Shown: piece after piece, positions 16,847 through 22,138 of the stretch
How the letters are laid out: each line of letters starts with the position of its first letter
Position numbering within the stretch: the first letter of the stretch is position 1
Source: a virus
Length of the DNA stretch: 28,281 bases
Virus record (IMG/VR): IMGVR_UViG_3300044940_000236
Location: 1 to 28,281 of that record
Reading direction: 5' to 3' (one strand)
Notes under the pieces: model-generated
Told to the model about the DNA's origin: nothing
The model's database searches: none
The model's input: the letters and a program-made list of their open reading frames with translations, nothing else
Translations under genes and position numbers: made by a program

Positions 16847-17745
16847 TGCATCCGCCCGCCGTTTATAACGGGGTGGTGGTGCCGTACCAACCACACCGAC
16901 GCCCGCCGGTGCGGTGGGTGGGTGGAAAAACCAAATTGGCCGCTTGGGTGATCGAACGTTTGCCACGTGGTGGGGAAATCTACGTGGAACCCTACGCTGG
17001 TTCCGCCGCGGTGTTGTTCGCGTTACCGAAAATCCACCCGATCGAAGTGCTAAATGATGTTGACGAACACTTGATCACCCTCTATCGGGTTTTGCAAAAC
17101 CGGGCCCAATTCCGGGATTTGATGAGGCGGTTGGTGTGGACGCCGTACGCCCGGGCCGAATTCGGCCGGGCCATCGAAACCTTGGCGAACCCGGCCGCGG
17201 GTGACGTGGATCGGGCATGGGCGGTGTTCGTGGTGCACAATCAATCGTTCGGCGGGTTGCGCGTCAAAACCACGGGCCGATGGATGCGCACTTTCGATCC
17301 CGACAACCCGGCGCCCGCGTCCTACCGGGCCCGCTTGGCGGAGCTCCGTGGCATCCGGGAACGTTTGGATGGCGTGATCATCGATTCCCGGGATGGTTTG
17401 GAAGTGATGAAATATTGGGATCGGCCAACAACCACGTTCTACGTTGATCCGCCGTATCACCCCGAAACCCGGCGGGATTTGGGGGTGTACGCCGCGGATG
17501 TTGACGCCGCCTATACCGAACGGTTGGTTGATGTGTTGGTCGGCCTCGAAGGCCAGTGTGCCGTTTCGGGTTATGATCACCCGGTGTTCGGCCGTTTGGT
17601 GGATGCCGGGTGGGAACGCCACGTGTTACCGGTGGCGACCGGGTTACTGAGTCGTGGCGACAAAACGGCCGTGGACGCTGACAATCGCCGCGTGGAAGTT
17701 TTGTGGGTGAAACGGCACACCGTCGGCCAAGGTGCCCTGTGGTGA
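16843..17745 (+). CDS. dam: DNA adenine methyltransferase (Dam/D12 class)
   Basis: 300 residues that should transfer a methyl group from S-adenosylmethionine to N6 of adenine. Motif I is RWVGGKTKL at residues 24-32 with EPYAGSAAV at 49-57, and the catalytic motif DPPY is at 202-205. The order and length match D12-class enzymes related to Dam, whose usual target is GATC; the target here is not proven, though GATC is frequent in this window. No restriction endonuclease is adjacent, so it is an orphan enzyme, probably shielding phage DNA from host restriction. ATG 16843 overlaps the previous stop (ATGATG). Confidence 0.92.
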   Translation: MMHPPAVYNGVVVPYQPHRRPPVRWVGGKTKLAAWVIERLPRGGEIYVEPYAGSAAVLFALPKIHPIEVLNDVDEHLITLYRVLQNRAQFRDLMRRLVWTPYARAEFGRAIETLANPAAGDVDRAWAVFVVHNQSFGGLRVKTTGRWMRTFDPDNPAPASYRARLAELRGIRERLDGVIIDSRDGLEVMKYWDRPTTTFYVDPPYHPETRRDLGVYAADVDAAYTERLVDVLVGLEGQCAVSGYDHPVFGRLVDAGWERHVLPVATGLLSRGDKTAVDADNRRVEVLWVKRHTVGQGALW

Positions 17746-18314
17746 AATGGCGCCCGGGTGACGTGGCAACCAACGTGGGGATGGCGGCCATGGTGGCCGC
17801 CGCCGCGCTTTATGGATTCATGGTGGCAACCACGCCCGAACCCGGCCCGGGTTTTGTTGCATCCGCAACCATTTCACCAACACCAACGGTGCCGTTTGCT
17901 GAACCCGGCCCGGGGATTGTTGCATCCGCAACCATTCAACCCATACCAACACCAACACCCGGTGTGGCCATGGCGCCCGGTGCCGATGTGGACGCTGCCC
18001 ATCACCCCGTGGCGGCCGTGTTGACGCCATGGGAAATGGAAATGGTGTTGGCCGCCGCCGGATGGCCGCCGGAGCTCGTGCCGGATGCAATAGCCGTGGC
18101 GTGGTGCGAGTCTCGGTTTTCGCCCGGTGCCGTGGGTGCCGGTGGCGCGGTGTTGGGGTTGTTTCAATTGTGGGATGGGTGGTTCGGGTGGGCCGGTGTG
18201 CCCGTGGACAGGTGGGCCGATCCCGTGGCAAACGCTAAGGTGGCCTTGGCCGTGGCCCGTAGGGATTTGGCGATTTATGGCACCCACTGGCACCAATGGC
18301 AATGTAAGCCGTAA
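17742..18314 (+). CDS. Membrane-anchored lytic transglycosylase (SLT/lysozyme-like)
   Basis: 190 residues from GTG 17742, overlapping the methyltransferase stop (GTGA). Residues 11-29 form a hydrophobic anchor (VGMAAMVAAAALYGFMVA), then a Pro/Thr-rich stalk with two 21-residue repeats (EPGPGFVASATISPTP and EPGPGIVASATIQPIP). The C-terminal half has VAWCESRFSPGAVG with the probable catalytic Glu at 123, AVLGLFQLWDGWFG, and a final WHQWQC, the core of SLT-type enzymes that cut glycan strands of peptidoglycan. It may act as endolysin with a signal-anchor or as a wall-remodelling enzyme. The gene ends just before the terminator. Confidence 0.85.
   Translation: MKWRPGDVATNVGMAAMVAAAALYGFMVATTPEPGPGFVASATISPTPTVPFAEPGPGIVASATIQPIPTPTPGVAMAPGADVDAAHHPVAAVLTPWEMEMVLAAAGWPPELVPDAIAVAWCESRFSPGAVGAGGAVLGLFQLWDGWFGWAGVPVDRWADPVANAKVALAVARRDLAIYGTHWHQWQCKP
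17838..17963 (+). repeat. 63-bp tandem repeat in the transglycosylase stalk
   Basis: Two copies with a 63-nt period beginning GAACCCGGCCCGGG (17838 and 17901), encoding the EPGPG-F/I-VASATI stalk units. The first about 40 nt are nearly identical and the rest has diverged. Confidence 0.75.
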
Positions 18315-18317
18315 CGA

Positions 18318-18343
18318 AAAACCCCGGGTTTCCCCGGGGTTTT
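18318..18343. terminator. Bidirectional intrinsic terminator
   Basis: Perfect 11-bp stem AAAACCCCGGG / CCCGGGGTTTT with a TTTC loop. It lies between the plus-strand late genes and the converging minus-strand array. Read on minus, the stem is followed by TTTTTCG; on plus by TTTTGGTTTT. It should stop transcripts from both sides. Confidence 0.9.
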
Positions 18344-18362
18344 GGTTTTGGTGGTCTCCGGG

Positions 18363-18674
18363 TTATTCCCGGAAGGCCAGCTCCGTCAATCCCATATTGT
18401 CGAATTCAACCCGTCCATCGACGGTGGCCCACTTGGTGCCATTGTGCCGGATGGCGTTGACGTTCCGGCCGGCAATGAGGGCCTTTTCAACCCGGAACCA
18501 CGCCATGTATCGGGCCATTGTATCGGCCTCCGGGTCGACGATGGCCCCAAGGCCAAGCTCCCCGTAGGTTTCGATGCTGGTGGTGACGATTTCGGCGATC
18601 GCCACCTCGTTCGTGAGGCCGATGTTGCGGAGGGCTTCCGCAATCGCCCGGCCGATGGTTTCGATGTTTGCCAT
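18363..18674 (-). CDS. Hypothetical protein, single-unit relative of the 19052-19534 protein
   Basis: 103 residues; start ATG 18674 follows GGAGG in the conserved leader of the cassette, so the upstream open frame through the promoter is not coding. The part IAEALRNIGLTNEVAIAEI, then SIETYGELGLGAIVDPEADT and MAWFRV, matches the unit that occurs twice in the protein at 19052-19534. The C-terminal 35 residues (NAIRHNGTKWATVDGRVEF) look like a small beta hairpin domain. Function unknown. It is the last gene of the array, ending next to the bidirectional terminator. Confidence 0.8.
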   Translation of the reverse strand: MANIETIGRAIAEALRNIGLTNEVAIAEIVTTSIETYGELGLGAIVDPEADTMARYMAWFRVEKALIAGRNVNAIRHNGTKWATVDGRVEFDNMGLTELAFRE

Positions 18675-18707
18675 TTCTAGGTGCCTCCGTGTGTGTGTTC
18701 TGTTTGT

Positions 18708-18736
18708 AGTATCGGCCACCTAGGGGTTTCCGTCAA
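18708..18736 (-). promoter_or_regulatory. Cassette promoter P1
   Basis: On minus: TTGACG, 17-nt spacer, GATACT. The 13-nt arms flanking the -35 pair with one mismatch (CCACCGAGGGGTT with AACCCCTAGGTGG). Initial transcribed region is of the ACAAACAG type. It serves the gene at 18363-18674 and begins at the stop codon of the gene at 18760. Confidence 0.8.
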
Positions 18737-18759
18737 CCCCTCGGTGGGTTGATGTTTGG

Positions 18760-18945
18760 TTACTTGCTCCGAACCATCCGAAGGTTGGCCCGGTGGATTT
18801 CGGCGGAAATTTTCTCCCACTGCCGATTGCTGAATGCGTTTTTGTCGAACCACCAAACCTTCGCGTTGGCGTCCCACCGGCCACCAAGGCCTTTGATGAG
18901 TTCCCGGTGGGGGAAGGTGGCGCCGGTGATTTCGATCCGATCCAT
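18760..18945 (-). CDS. Small protein resembling the DUF5710 fold
   Basis: 61 residues from ATG 18945 with GGAGG eight bases upstream. The pattern ATFPHRELIKGLGGRWDA followed by KVWWFDK resembles DUF5710-type domains (an L-G-A-R-W-D then W-x-V/F signature) that accompany DNA-processing proteins in plasmids and phages. The rest is a basic C-terminal helix (WEKISAEIHRANLRMVRSK). A nucleic-acid role is possible but not shown. Its stop lies in the shared GTAACCAAAC sequence that opens the next cassette. Confidence 0.75.
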   Translation of the reverse strand: MDRIEITGATFPHRELIKGLGGRWDANAKVWWFDKNAFSNRQWEKISAEIHRANLRMVRSK

Positions 18946-18979
18946 TTGGTGTGCCTCCGTGTTTGTGTGTTCTGTTTGT

Positions 18980-19008
18980 AGTATCGGCCACCTAGGGGTG
19001 TTTGTAAA
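18980..19008 (-). promoter_or_regulatory. Cassette promoter P2 (class II)
   Basis: On minus: TTTACA, 17-nt spacer, GATACT. The inverted repeat is weak (CACCTAG with CTAGGTG). Instead a 12-mer, GAAATTCTTACA, lies exactly 10 nt upstream of the -35. It serves the DUF5710-like gene. Confidence 0.75.
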
Positions 19009-19018
19009 TAGGTCTAGG

Positions 19019-19030
19019 TGTAAGAATTTC
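19019..19030 (-). promoter_or_regulatory. 12-mer upstream element of P2
   Basis: GAAATTCTTACA on minus, identical to the copies at 22149-22160 and 26879-26890, all ending 10 nt before a -35 hexamer. Position about -58 to -47 fits an UP element or an activator site. Confidence 0.7.
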
Positions 19031-19051
19031 GTAAGAGGCTGGCGCCGGTGG

Positions 19052-19534
19052 CTACCACGCCACCAAATCAACGAATCGTACCGGCCACCCGTGGTTGGCC
19101 GCCACATGGGCCACGCGGTGCCACGCCCGCAACCACGCGGCTTGGCCTTCATCATCACGCCAACCGGTGTTGAGGATGGCGAACGTTTCGGGCCCGTACG
19201 TGGCGATCGCATCGATGGCGATCGATGCGGCATCCGCCCACGAAACGCCCGCAACGTTGAGGGCCATGGTGATTTCCGATGCCATCGAATCGATGCGGGA
19301 CAAATCCCCAACGTGGAACCCACGAAGCTCCGCAAAATGGGCCACGTCCACGTTCCACACATCGAACCACGCGGCGAAACCACCTTCTTCCATCCGCGGT
19401 GGCCAAAACGGATCAAGGTATCGGGCCCGTTCCGGGCCCATCGATTCGATGGCATCCGCGGCCACGGCGGCCGCGGCTTCGGCCGGAACCCCGGCGGCGG
19501 TGAGGATTTTGACGATTCGATCGGCCGGTTCCAT
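19052..19534 (-). CDS. Hypothetical protein with an internal two-fold repeat
   Basis: 160 residues. ATG 19534 lies 9 nt after the stop of the gene at 19544; that TAG is part of the TAGGAG ribosome binding site, so the two genes are coupled. Residues about 8-62 (IVKILTAAGVPAEAAAAVAA, DAIESMGPE, AAWFDVW) and 88-148 (ITMALNVAGVSWADAASIAI, DAIATYGPE, AAWLRAWHRVAHVA) are copies of one unit of roughly 58 residues, also found once in the gene at 18363-18674. The unit looks like a helical ubiquitin-associated or similar three-helix fold, but I cannot assign it. Function unknown. Confidence 0.78.
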   Translation of the reverse strand: MEPADRIVKILTAAGVPAEAAAAVAADAIESMGPERARYLDPFWPPRMEEGGFAAWFDVWNVDVAHFAELRGFHVGDLSRIDSMASEITMALNVAGVSWADAASIAIDAIATYGPETFAILNTGWRDDEGQAAWLRAWHRVAHVAANHGWPVRFVDLVAW

Positions 19535-19543
19535 CGTTAACTC

Positions 19544-19804
19544 CTAGTCAACCGGCAGGGCCACGATGTGCCAATTCGCACCGGAAAGGTACCACTGGTC
19601 GGCATCGAACCCGGGTTCGCCATCGAACACCACATCGGCCGGGCCCACGCCGTTTCGGTAGAAACGCACCACGTAGACACCTTCGAAGCGCTTGGTGGCG
19701 TTGAGGCCGCATTCCACCAACCACGCGGCCAGCTCGGGTTCGTCCATGGTTTCGGGTGCCGTCACAAGGTATTCGGAAACGATTTCATAAGTTCGGGAAC
19801 GCAT
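19544..19804 (-). CDS. Hypothetical protein, first gene of a two-gene cassette
   Basis: 86 residues from ATG 19804, with GGAGG about eight bases upstream. An N-terminal helix (EPELAAWLVECGLNATKRF) is followed by beta strands with VYVVRFYRNGVG and DADQWYLSGANWHIVALPVD. It resembles no family I can name. It is the leader gene of an operon with the two-fold repeat protein at 19052 and has the divergent promoter P3. Confidence 0.75.
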   Translation of the reverse strand: MRSRTYEIVSEYLVTAPETMDEPELAAWLVECGLNATKRFEGVYVVRFYRNGVGPADVVFDGEPGFDADQWYLSGANWHIVALPVD

Positions 19805-19831
19805 TGGGGGAACCTCCGTGTTGACGTGTTC

Positions 19832-19860
19832 AGTAAACCCCACCACCCCGGGTGATGCAA
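19832..19860 (-). promoter_or_regulatory. Cassette promoter P3 (divergent copy)
   Basis: On minus: TTGCAT, 17-nt spacer, TTTACT. The arms differ from all other copies (CCACCACCCCCGGGT with ACCCGGGGTGGTGG, 14 pairs with one bulged C), yet the -35 is again in the loop. It serves the genes 19544 and 19052. Confidence 0.7.
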
Positions 19861-19885
19861 CCCGGGGGTGGTGGTGGCGTGGTGG

Positions 19886-20197
19886 CTATTTGAAGGCCCG
19901 CCGCCGCTTCGGGATGCGGAAGACGATTCGGAACGTGTGGAACCCCACGATTTCGTAACCAACCAGTGGGAACGGAACCCCACCGTTGGCGCTCCCGGTG
20001 ATCGCCTTGGCGAATTCCACGGCGGCCGGGATGCGGATTTCGTTGGAGTAGCTGGCGGCCGTGGTGTGGCGGGTTTCGGCAAACCCGCCGAATTCGCCAT
20101 TCATCACGGCGGCCATGGTGCCGGCGCCCGGGTTGAATGTGACGGTGACGGTTTGGAGTTTGTTGAGGGCGTTGAGTGCGGGAAGGGTGGTTGCCAT
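19886..20197 (-). CDS. Hypothetical protein (beta-rich)
   Basis: 103 residues, start ATG 20197 behind the conserved GGAGG leader. The sequence starts with LPALNALNKLQTVTVTFNPG, has a central IRIPAAVEFAKAITGSAN segment and a strand-rich end (GYEIVGFHTFRIVFRIPKRR). The strongly basic C-terminus may bind nucleic acid, but no motif is recognised. It stands alone in its cassette, between P4 and the following P3. Confidence 0.75.
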   Translation of the reverse strand: MATTLPALNALNKLQTVTVTFNPGAGTMAAVMNGEFGGFAETRHTTAASYSNEIRIPAAVEFAKAITGSANGGVPFPLVGYEIVGFHTFRIVFRIPKRRRAFK

Positions 20198-20230
20198 TTC
20201 TAGGTGCCTCCGTGTTTGTGTTCTACTGGT

Positions 20231-20259
20231 AGTATCGTCCACCCCGGGGTGTTTGTCAA
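20231..20259 (-). promoter_or_regulatory. Cassette promoter P4
   Basis: On minus: TTGACA, 17-nt spacer, GATACT. Perfect 12-bp arms CCACCCCGGGGT / ACCCCGGGGTGG at 20239-20270 with an 8-nt loop carrying the -35. It serves the gene at 19886-20197; the element begins at the stop codon of the gene at 20283. Confidence 0.85.
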
Positions 20260-20282
20260 CCCCGGGGTGGGTGGATGTTTGG

Positions 20283-20723
20283 TTACTTCCGGGTGGCTGT
20301 TTTGCGTTTCGGGACGCGGCCTCGGTTGGCCACTACGGAACCACCCCGATCATATGCCAACATCCACCGTTCGCCCGGTTGGATTTTGCCTTGTTCGATG
20401 AATCGCTCCACCGTTTCCATGGTGGCGGGCATTTGGTAAATCCGCACCCATTCACCGCCGCGCCAAGCGTACAGGTACCACGCCCGTTCGTGTTCGGGCA
20501 GAAATTGCCAAATGAACCCGGTTTCCACATCGGCCCAAATTTTGCCGGGTTGCCACATGAGGGCGTAGGCATCGGAACCCATGCCGGTCATTGCCAGTGC
20601 CGTTCGGGCCGCCACTTCCGCCGTCACCGGCTTTTCCCATTCCAAAATCCGGCCATCCTTGGGCGTGTGGTGGGAATCGTGGATCAGGATTCGGGCGATC
20701 GGGGTTTCGGGGAAAATTGCCAT
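20283..20723 (-). CDS. Hypothetical protein, paralogue of the 24420-24842 protein
   Basis: 146 residues from ATG 20723 after GGAGG. Between residues about 33 and 125 it aligns with the protein at 24420: ALAMTGMGSDAYALMW with YAMAQTGLGTDAHVMVW, FLPEHERAWYLYAWRGGEW with IMPESGRNAYLYTFERGRW, and IQPGERWMLAYDRG with IGPDEWWRVAYDTT. The rest is less conserved, with a basic tail (RGRVPKRKTATRK). No enzyme motif is seen. Both paralogues lie behind the same kind of long repeated leader, so gene and leader were duplicated together. The frame is open upstream but conserved start signals favour this ATG. Confidence 0.8.
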   Translation of the reverse strand: MAIFPETPIARILIHDSHHTPKDGRILEWEKPVTAEVAARTALAMTGMGSDAYALMWQPGKIWADVETGFIWQFLPEHERAWYLYAWRGGEWVRIYQMPATMETVERFIEQGKIQPGERWMLAYDRGGSVVANRGRVPKRKTATRK

Positions 20724-21031
20724 TGGTGGTGCCTCCGTGTGTGGTGTGGTTCCGGGGTTCCGCCCATACCACCCCGGGGTTCCGGATTTCCCCGGGGTGG
20801 TCCACGCCTTTTGTGCACCCCGGGCAGGTGGGCCATCCCGGGGGTGAAACACCATTTGGTTCACATTTGACGCCTCCTGTGGTTTCGGGTTGTTCCGCTC
20901 ATCCCGCCGGGCCCTACCGAATTCCCCGGACGGTCCACGCCTTTTGTGCACCCCGGGCAGGTGGGCCTCGCCCGGGGGTGATGTACCATTGGGGGTTTGG
21001 TGATTGGCGCCTCCGTTTGTGTTCTACTAGT
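20724..21031 (-). other. Long leader with two copies of a repeated GC-rich element
   Basis: About 300 nt between promoter P5 and the gene at 20283-20723, without a well-supported gene. It holds two related units, about 20868-20985 and 20730-20847 (tandem, the second near-identical to 24846-24963). Units share CACCTGCCCGGGGTGCAC and end in a GGAGG site plus ATG; in the first unit this is ATG TGA, a start-stop. The second unit can fold CCACCCCGGGG with CCCCGGGGTGG. After P5 the usual GGAGG is followed by ATC where other cassettes have ATG. This looks like a structured leader RNA, or decayed coding sequence. A 42-codon frame at 20861-20989 (CPGC motif) has no ribosome binding site nearby. Confidence 0.6.
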
Positions 21032-21060
21032 AGTATCGGCCACCTAGGGGTTTCCGTCAA
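21032..21060 (-). promoter_or_regulatory. Cassette promoter P5
   Basis: On minus: TTGACG, 17-nt spacer, GATACT, then an ACTAGTAG initial region. Arms CCACCGAAGGGTT and AACCCCTAGGTGG pair imperfectly around the -35. It reads into the long leader of the gene at 20283-20723. Confidence 0.8.
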
Positions 21061-21083
21061 CCCTTCGGTGGGTGGATGTTTGG

Positions 21084-21359
21084 TTACTGTTCCACGGTTT
21101 CCCAATGGACGGCGCCGGCCCGGCAACAATCGGTGACGCGCCGGACGATGCCGGCCCGCTCCAGCGTTTCCAGCCGTTCCCGAACGTTCCGTTCGTAGCG
21201 GATGCCGTAGTGGGCCGCCTTGCCACGGAGCTCCCGGTTGAGGGTGGTGCCGATGGTGCGGTGCGAATCCAACACCGCTAACACCAGCCGTTCGCTGGCT
21301 TCGGCCGCCCGGTGGTGGGTGCGGATGGTTTCGATGATGGTGGCGTTCGTGGTGGTCAT
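21084..21359 (-). CDS. Winged-helix-like protein, paralogue 1
   Basis: 91 residues from ATG 21359 behind GGAGG. A helical N-terminal part (IIETIRTHHRAAEASERLV) is followed by a probable recognition helix RNVRERLETLERAGIVRRV and a wing-like end DCCRAGAVHWETVEQ, as in small winged-helix DNA-binding proteins. It is about 86% identical to the protein at 26536-26811 and shares the C-terminal half with that at 24107-24337. DNA binding is inferred from the pattern. If true, this is a candidate regulator of the repeated promoters. The paired cysteines DCC are conserved in all three. Confidence 0.78.
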   Translation of the reverse strand: MTTTNATIIETIRTHHRAAEASERLVLAVLDSHRTIGTTLNRELRGKAAHYGIRYERNVRERLETLERAGIVRRVTDCCRAGAVHWETVEQ

Positions 21360-21389
21360 TTCGGGTGCCTCCGTTTGTGTTCTACTAGT

Positions 21390-21418
21390 AGTATCGGCCA
21401 CCCCGGGGTGTTTGTCAA
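21390..21418 (-). promoter_or_regulatory. Cassette promoter P6
   Basis: On minus: TTGACA, 17-nt spacer, GATACT. Perfect 12-bp arms CCACCCCGGGGT / ACCCCGGGGTGG at 21398-21429. It serves the winged-helix-like gene at 21084 and begins at the stop codon of the zinc-ribbon gene at 21442. Confidence 0.85.
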
Positions 21419-21441
21419 CCCCGGGGTGGGTGGATGTTTGG

Positions 21442-21720
21442 TTACCGATCGGCCCAACCAATCCGGCGGCCGGTGTACATCCCGGCCCGTACGTATTTCA
21501 TCCCAACGATGGTTCGCTTCACTTCGTCTTCGATGGGGAACGTGTAATGGATGGGTTCGGCCCACCAACCACGATCCAAATCCCGGCCGCAGGTGGCGCA
21601 AACACCGCGGGTTTCAACCAACACCCACGGGATGCCGAACCCAAGGCGGATTTCATCATCGCACCGGCCGCAAACCGTGAATTCGTGGGTGGCCGGGGTG
21701 TTGGGGGTGTGACGCATCAT
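21442..21720 (-). CDS. Zinc-ribbon-like protein, copy 1
   Basis: 92 residues from ATG 21720 (a second ATG follows directly). Two CxxC pairs, VCGRCDDE at about 16-23 and VCATCGRDL at about 40-48, probably bind one zinc ion. Then come YTFPIEDEVKRTIVGMKYV and the basic end RRIGWADR. The protein at 26169-26456 has the same layout, with CEVC and CGVC pairs, a YTVPV strand and a proline-rich C-terminus, and appears to be a paralogue. A role in protein or nucleic-acid binding is plausible; nothing shows which. Confidence 0.78.
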   Translation of the reverse strand: MMRHTPNTPATHEFTVCGRCDDEIRLGFGIPWVLVETRGVCATCGRDLDRGWWAEPIHYTFPIEDEVKRTIVGMKYVRAGMYTGRRIGWADR

Positions 21721-21752
21721 TTCGGGTGCCTCCGTTTGTGCGTTCTGTTTGT

Positions 21753-21781
21753 AGTATCGGCCACCCCGTGGGTTTTGTCAA
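21753..21781 (-). promoter_or_regulatory. Cassette promoter P7
   Basis: On minus: TTGACA, 17-nt spacer, GATACT, ACAAACAG initial region. Arms (CTACCCCGAGGGGT and ACCCACGGGGTGG) pair imperfectly around the -35. It serves the zinc-ribbon gene at 21442. Confidence 0.8.
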
Positions 21782-21798
21782 CCCCTCGGGGTAGGTTG

Positions 21799-22077
21799 TC
21801 ACCAAATGTTCACGATCAAATCCGAACCATCCCGTTCGAATTCGACGTGTTCGGGGTTGATGCCGTGGCGATTCGCCAACCGGATGGCCAGTTCCGCCGC
21901 GGCGCGGGTGAGCTCCACCCAATCATTGCCGGCCACGGCATCCCCAACCGCGGCCGATGCCGAACACGGGCAACCTTCGGCGCGGGCGATAAGCAATGGG
22001 ATCGTGACCGCCGCACCACGGGAAAACGAAAACCGGATGGCCATTGCGTCCCGGGTGCCGTTGCATTTGTTCGCCAT
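21799..22077 (-). CDS. Hypothetical protein
   Basis: 92 residues from ATG 22077 with the conserved GGAGG leader. Visible parts are a CPC motif in RAEGCPCSASAAVGDAVAG, a helix WVELTRAAAELAIRLANRHG and a short final strand pair (VEFERDGSDLIVNIW). No known family recognised. Its promoter P8 overlaps the end of the cytosine methyltransferase gene, so it may be transcribed both from P8 and by read-through from the methyltransferase operon. Confidence 0.75.
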   Translation of the reverse strand: MANKCNGTRDAMAIRFSFSRGAAVTIPLLIARAEGCPCSASAAVGDAVAGNDWVELTRAAAELAIRLANRHGINPEHVEFERDGSDLIVNIW

Positions 22078-22109
22078 TTCGGGTGCCTCCGTTTGTGCGT
22101 TCTGTTTGT

Positions 22110-22138
22110 AGTATCGGCCACCCGGTGCCCGTAGTCAA
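22110..22138 (-). promoter_or_regulatory. Cassette promoter P8 (class II)
   Basis: On minus: TTGACT, 17-nt spacer, GATACT. The TGA stop of the methyltransferase (22135-22137) lies inside the -35 hexamer. Short arms CACCCG / CGGGTG surround it. The 12-mer GAAATTCTTACA lies 10 nt upstream, inside the methyltransferase coding sequence. Confidence 0.78.

Noticed and set aside
18749-19540. Plus-strand open frame of 263 codons in the array
   Set aside because: It runs across minus-strand genes and their promoter elements; its sequence mirrors those genes and it lacks a ribosome binding site.
20724-20951. N-terminal extension of the 20283 gene through the leader
   Set aside because: The frame is open but the paralogue's leader continues in another frame, and the conserved GGAGG plus ATG at 20723 is a better start.
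20861-20989. 42-codon frame with a CPGC motif in the long leader
   Set aside because: No ribosome binding site near its ATG, and the corresponding frame is broken by a one-base difference in the other two copies of the element.
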